NCBI RefSeq assembly: GCF_005845215.1
Contig: NZ_SPHO01000032.1
Coordinates: 1 to 51,221, forward strand
From: Clostridium sp. 1001271st1 H5
GTDB taxonomy: Bacteria > Bacillota > Clostridia > Lachnospirales > Lachnospiraceae
Direction of reading: 5' to 3'
DNA: 51,221 nt
Shown: positions 48,646 to 51,221 of the stretch, piece after piece
Numbering within the stretch: the stretch's first letter is position 1
How the letters are laid out: each line of letters begins with the position of its first letter
Made by a program: the position numbers and the translations under genes
Notes under the pieces: generated by a model
What the model saw: the letters and a program-made list of their open reading frames with translations, nothing else
Databases searched by the model: none
What the model was told of the DNA's origin: nothing

Positions 48646-49989
48646 TCATCCTCTTATATTCCGATTCAGACGGATTGCCATATACAGGGCTGCAATTGCG
48701 GAAATAATATCTGCCGCCGGCTGCGCATACAGAATGCCGTTTAATCCCCACAGAGCCGGAAGAACCAGGATAATGGGAACAAAACAGATTCCCTGCCTGC
48801 AGGCTCCAAGAAAAAATCCCTCCCCGGCCTTTCCCAAGGCCAGGAACAGGGAAGAATACACGGTGTAGAATCCAAACAGCAGAAAGGATAATCCGTTGGC
48901 CCTGAGAGCCCTCTGCCCTGTGCGTATCATCTCCATATCATCCTTTGTAAACCGCGAAACAACAGGTCCGGAGAAAACAGCCATGGTCAATCCGAATACA
49001 CCGCAGAACAGGGTGGACCACACCACGGATGTCCTGATTGCCTCATGAAGGCGCTTATAGTTTCCCGCACCGTAATTATAACCTGCAATGGGCTGAAAAC
49101 CTTTGATAAATCCAAACACCATCAGACTTCCCAGGGAAATCACCCTGGTGACAGCGCCCATTCCGGCAATCACAGAATCCCCGTACTGCTTTGCCTCCAT
49201 ATTAATCATAGTGATGGACAGGCTGGTCAGCAGCTGGAAGGCCAGGGTAGGAATACCTATTTTCAGTATCTCAGACATAATCTCTTTGGAAAAACAGCAC
49301 TTTCTGAAGCTGAAACAAAAGATACTTCTTTTACGGATAATGTAATACAGGTAGACCAGGGTGGAGACTGCCTGTGAGATAGCCGTTGCAATGGCTGCTC
49401 CGGCCACTCCCAGATTCAGGACATAGATAAAAACAGGGTCCAGAATCATATTCAGGGCAGCCCCTGTCAGCAGGACGCACATGGTTGTCCTGGCAGCGCC
49501 CTCGCTGGTTACAATATTATTCATGGCGACATTAAACACATTAAATATGGATGATACCACATAAATCCCTGCATATGTAACGGCATAGGGAAGGATACTG
49601 TCCGTTGCCCCCAGGCATCTTAAGATTGGCTTCAAAAAAACCACTGCGCAGACAATAACCGCCCCGCCGACCAACATGCTGCTGTACAGGGCAGTGGCTG
49701 CCACCCTGTCAGCAGTCTCCCGGTCCCCGCTGCCTAACAGCCGTGAGATATAGGATGCTGCGCCGTTTCCAAAGAGCAGGCCCAATCCAACCACTGCCTG
49801 CCCCAGTGGAAATGCCACTGAAATCGCTCCCATCTGGCTGGTTCCAAGTCCTCCCACAAAATATGCGTCCACCAGGTTATACAGCGCATTAATCATCATT
49901 CCAACCATGGTGGGAAGTCCCATGGCTAACAGCGCCCTTGGTATGGGCGCGCTTCCCAGCAGCTCCATTTTCTTATTACGTCCTTCCAT
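48646..49989 (-). CDS. MATE family multidrug/cation exporter
   Basis: A 447-residue, 12-TM exporter of the MATE family (DinF/NorM-like). N-terminal LGSAPIPRALLAMGLPTMVGMM, VDAYFVGGLGTSQMGAISVAFPLGQ and the second-half GFIKGFQPIAGYNYGAGNYKR are family hallmarks. Start at 49989 chosen for AAAGGAG 8 bases upstream; the ATG at 50016 has none. It is divergent from a PadR gene across two perfect palindromes, so its expression is probably held off until an inducer binds PadR. Confidence 0.92.
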   Translation of the reverse strand: MEGRNKKMELLGSAPIPRALLAMGLPTMVGMMINALYNLVDAYFVGGLGTSQMGAISVAFPLGQAVVGLGLLFGNGAASYISRLLGSGDRETADRVAATALYSSMLVGGAVIVCAVVFLKPILRCLGATDSILPYAVTYAGIYVVSSIFNVFNVAMNNIVTSEGAARTTMCVLLTGAALNMILDPVFIYVLNLGVAGAAIATAISQAVSTLVYLYYIIRKRSIFCFSFRKCCFSKEIMSEILKIGIPTLAFQLLTSLSITMINMEAKQYGDSVIAGMGAVTRVISLGSLMVFGFIKGFQPIAGYNYGAGNYKRLHEAIRTSVVWSTLFCGVFGLTMAVFSGPVVSRFTKDDMEMIRTGQRALRANGLSFLLFGFYTVYSSLFLALGKAGEGFFLGACRQGICFVPIILVLPALWGLNGILYAQPAADIISAIAALYMAIRLNRNIRG

Positions 49990-50030
49990 CTTGTACTCTC
50001 CTTTCACTTGACACAAGTTGTAAAATATAG

Positions 50031-50084
50031 TACTATAATTTATAGTAGTTGGCCATAGGGCACATACTACTATAAATTATAGTA
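50031..50084. promoter_or_regulatory. Twin PadR operator between MATE and PadR genes
   Basis: Two 15-bp palindromes ACTATAAWTTATAGT (50032-50046 and 50069-50083) lie with centres 37 bases apart; extended to 19 bp they are exact inverted copies of each other (50031-50049 and 50066-50084). The right one covers TATAAA, a -10 box paired with TTGGCC at 16 bases for the PadR gene. They fit a PadR dimer binding each site and repressing both genes. Confidence 0.75.
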
Positions 50085-50111
50085 TTTGTCAAGAGAAAAA
50101 AGGAGGTTGTC

Positions 50112-50678
50112 ATGGCAACCATAGATTTAATTGTGCTGGGTATTTTAAAAAAAGAATCCCTGAGTGCCTATGATATTCAGAAATTAGTAGAATACCGGAA
50201 TATCTCGAAATGGGTAAAAATCAGTACCCCATCCATCTATAAAAAGGTAATCCAGCTGGAAGAAAAAGGATACATTAAAAGCAATATGATAAAAGAAGGA
50301 AAAATGCCCGAAAAAGCGGTCTATTCCCTGACAGAAACCGGTGAACAGGCATTTGAAAGCCTGATGCTGGAACTTGCGTCCAAACCCATCAACATCTTTC
50401 TGGATTTCAATGCCGTCATTGTGAATCTGTCAAGCCTGCCCCCGGAAAAGCAGGCATCCTGCCTGGACAGGATTGAACAGAACGTAAACATTTTAAAGAC
50501 ATACCTGGAAGAGAACATCTCGCTGAAGGAACATTTGCCGGAGATTCCTGAGACAGGAAAGGCAGTACTGCAGCAGCAGTTCATCCTGGCCCAGGCAATT
50601 GAATCATGGATTGCCTCCCTGAGAAGTACTTTGCCGGAATTCATATCCCTTCCCGATCAAACATCTCCTTCAGCCTGA
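50112..50678 (+). CDS. PadR family transcriptional regulator
   Basis: A 188-residue regulator. The N-terminal winged helix (IVLGILKKESLSAYDIQKLVE, SIYKKVIQLEEKGYI, VYSLTETGEQAF) is typical of PadR, and the C-terminal helical part (about 95-175) serves dimerisation. AAGGAGG is 5 bases before the ATG. It probably represses the divergent MATE exporter and itself. Its last 38 bases overlap the convergent alkyltransferase-like gene. Confidence 0.9.
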   Translation: MATIDLIVLGILKKESLSAYDIQKLVEYRNISKWVKISTPSIYKKVIQLEEKGYIKSNMIKEGKMPEKAVYSLTETGEQAFESLMLELASKPINIFLDFNAVIVNLSSLPPEKQASCLDRIEQNVNILKTYLEENISLKEHLPEIPETGKAVLQQQFILAQAIESWIASLRSTLPEFISLPDQTSPSA

Positions 50679-50994
50679 GGGCGTCCTCCAGCGTATTCCT
50701 CCAGCCATCCCGTTTCATGTCCACACGTCCTTTTGCCGATACCAGGACCTCTTCCTCCTCCAGAAGCATTCTCTGCAGGTCCGGGTGTTCAAAGGACGCT
50801 GCGCCGGTCAGATATCCCTGTCCGTTGACCACACGGTGGGCCGGAACTTCTCCAGCCAGTCCGCGGTTCAGCGCGTATCCCACCTGCCTTGCATTTTTCG
50901 GTTTTCCGCAGAGCAGGGCGATTTGACCATAGGTGGCCACCTTTCCTTCCGGCACCGCCCTCACCGCAATCCCAACCCTTTTATAAAAATCCAT
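50641..50994 (-). CDS. Alkyltransferase-like (ATL) protein of the MGMT family
   Basis: A 117-residue protein equal to the DNA-binding domain of O6-methylguanine-DNA methyltransferase. KVATYGQIALLCGKP and NARQVGYAL (arginine finger Arg36) are present, but the active-site motif PCHRVV reads PAHRVV with Ala52, so alkyl transfer is not possible. ATL proteins bind alkylated bases and recruit nucleotide excision repair. Start at 50994 chosen for AGGAGG 9 bases upstream. Its 3' end overlaps the PadR gene by 38 bases tail to tail. Confidence 0.85.
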   Translation of the reverse strand: MDFYKRVGIAVRAVPEGKVATYGQIALLCGKPKNARQVGYALNRGLAGEVPAHRVVNGQGYLTGAASFEHPDLQRMLLEEEEVLVSAKGRVDMKRDGWRNTLEDALRLKEMFDREGI

Positions 50995-51221
50995 CTTTTC
51001 CATCCTCCTGCAACAGATATTCTGTAAGCCCGCCATCAGACTCCTCATTATAAAAACATATCAACATTGTACCATGGCGGGTGCTGATTTAACAGACCCG
51101 GCAAACAACAAAGAAGGCCCGCAGGACAAATCCCGTTACTGTTCAGAGGTATCATAAATCAGTATCGGCAAAGTGACGAAATTTAAAATTTAAGAAATAG
51201 CGTATTTTGTGGCTATGTCTA

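Noticed and set aside
50641..50994. Active O6-methylguanine-DNA methyltransferase
   Set aside because: The catalytic Cys is replaced by Ala52.
51049..51221. Possible gene start or terminator at the right edge
   Set aside because: No ORF, clear hairpin or promoter can be supported in these last 173 bases.

Overview
The window reads as a chromosomal stretch of a low-to-mid-GC anaerobic Firmicute, most likely a Lachnospiraceae member of the Enterocloster/Clostridium clostridioforme type. This is an inference from strong AGGAGG ribosome binding sites, YesN/YesM two-component genes, sugar ABC transporters without a local ATPase gene, an AmmeMemoRadiSam locus, a DUF4867 gene and a GPT-rich collagen-like protein. 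I call 40 coding regions, 32 on the minus strand. I see no rRNA, tRNA, CRISPR array, prophage, transposase or insertion sequence.

Layout. (1) 493-5151: xylulokinase, fucose/arabinose-type isomerase and DUF4867 genes, with an AraC regulator just upstream. (2) 5365-6768: a collagen-like surface protein. (3) 6856-9086: AmmeMemoRadiSam pair (radical SAM enzyme plus a Memo-AMMECR1 fusion), then an SLC13-type permease (9208-10404). (4) 10603-14747: purine salvage (adenine deaminase, NCS2 permease) with a HutC-type GntR regulator and two identical 20-bp operator candidates. (5) 14924-24973: an eight-gene carbohydrate operon holding an LplD-like GH4 glycosidase, two permeases, a binding lipoprotein, an enolase-superfamily protein, an aconitase-like LeuC/LeuD pair and a fusion of a GH105 hydrolase to a LarA-type nickel racemase. 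A divergent FCD-type GntR gene, a palindromic operator and a leader of tandem hairpins sit at its head. (6) 26131-31189: an HPr-like protein lacking the phosphorylatable His, and a binding-lipoprotein/YesN/YesM sensory set. (7) 31223-39899: an RND efflux system with two TolC-like proteins, divergent from an OmpR/kinase pair. (8) 39953-41462: an MFS exporter behind a leader-peptide/terminator attenuator resembling the tet(M) type. (9) 41519-48171: a two-component pair and an ABC system whose ATPase and MacB-like permease genes flank a large CARDB-like membrane protein. (10) 48646-50994: MATE exporter, PadR repressor with twin operators, and an alkyltransferase-like protein with Ala at the catalytic Cys.

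The best candidate for an undescribed system is region 5. It looks like uptake and trimming of uronate-containing (rhamnogalacturonan-like) oligosaccharides joined to an unusual hydroxy-acid pathway (nickel-dependent epimerase fused to the hydrolase, enolase-superfamily protein lacking the Asp of its His-Asp dyad, aconitase-type hydro-lyase). The usual uronate isomerase, KduI/KduD and KdgK/KdgA genes are absent from the window. All functional claims rest on motif recognition by eye; no database search was run.
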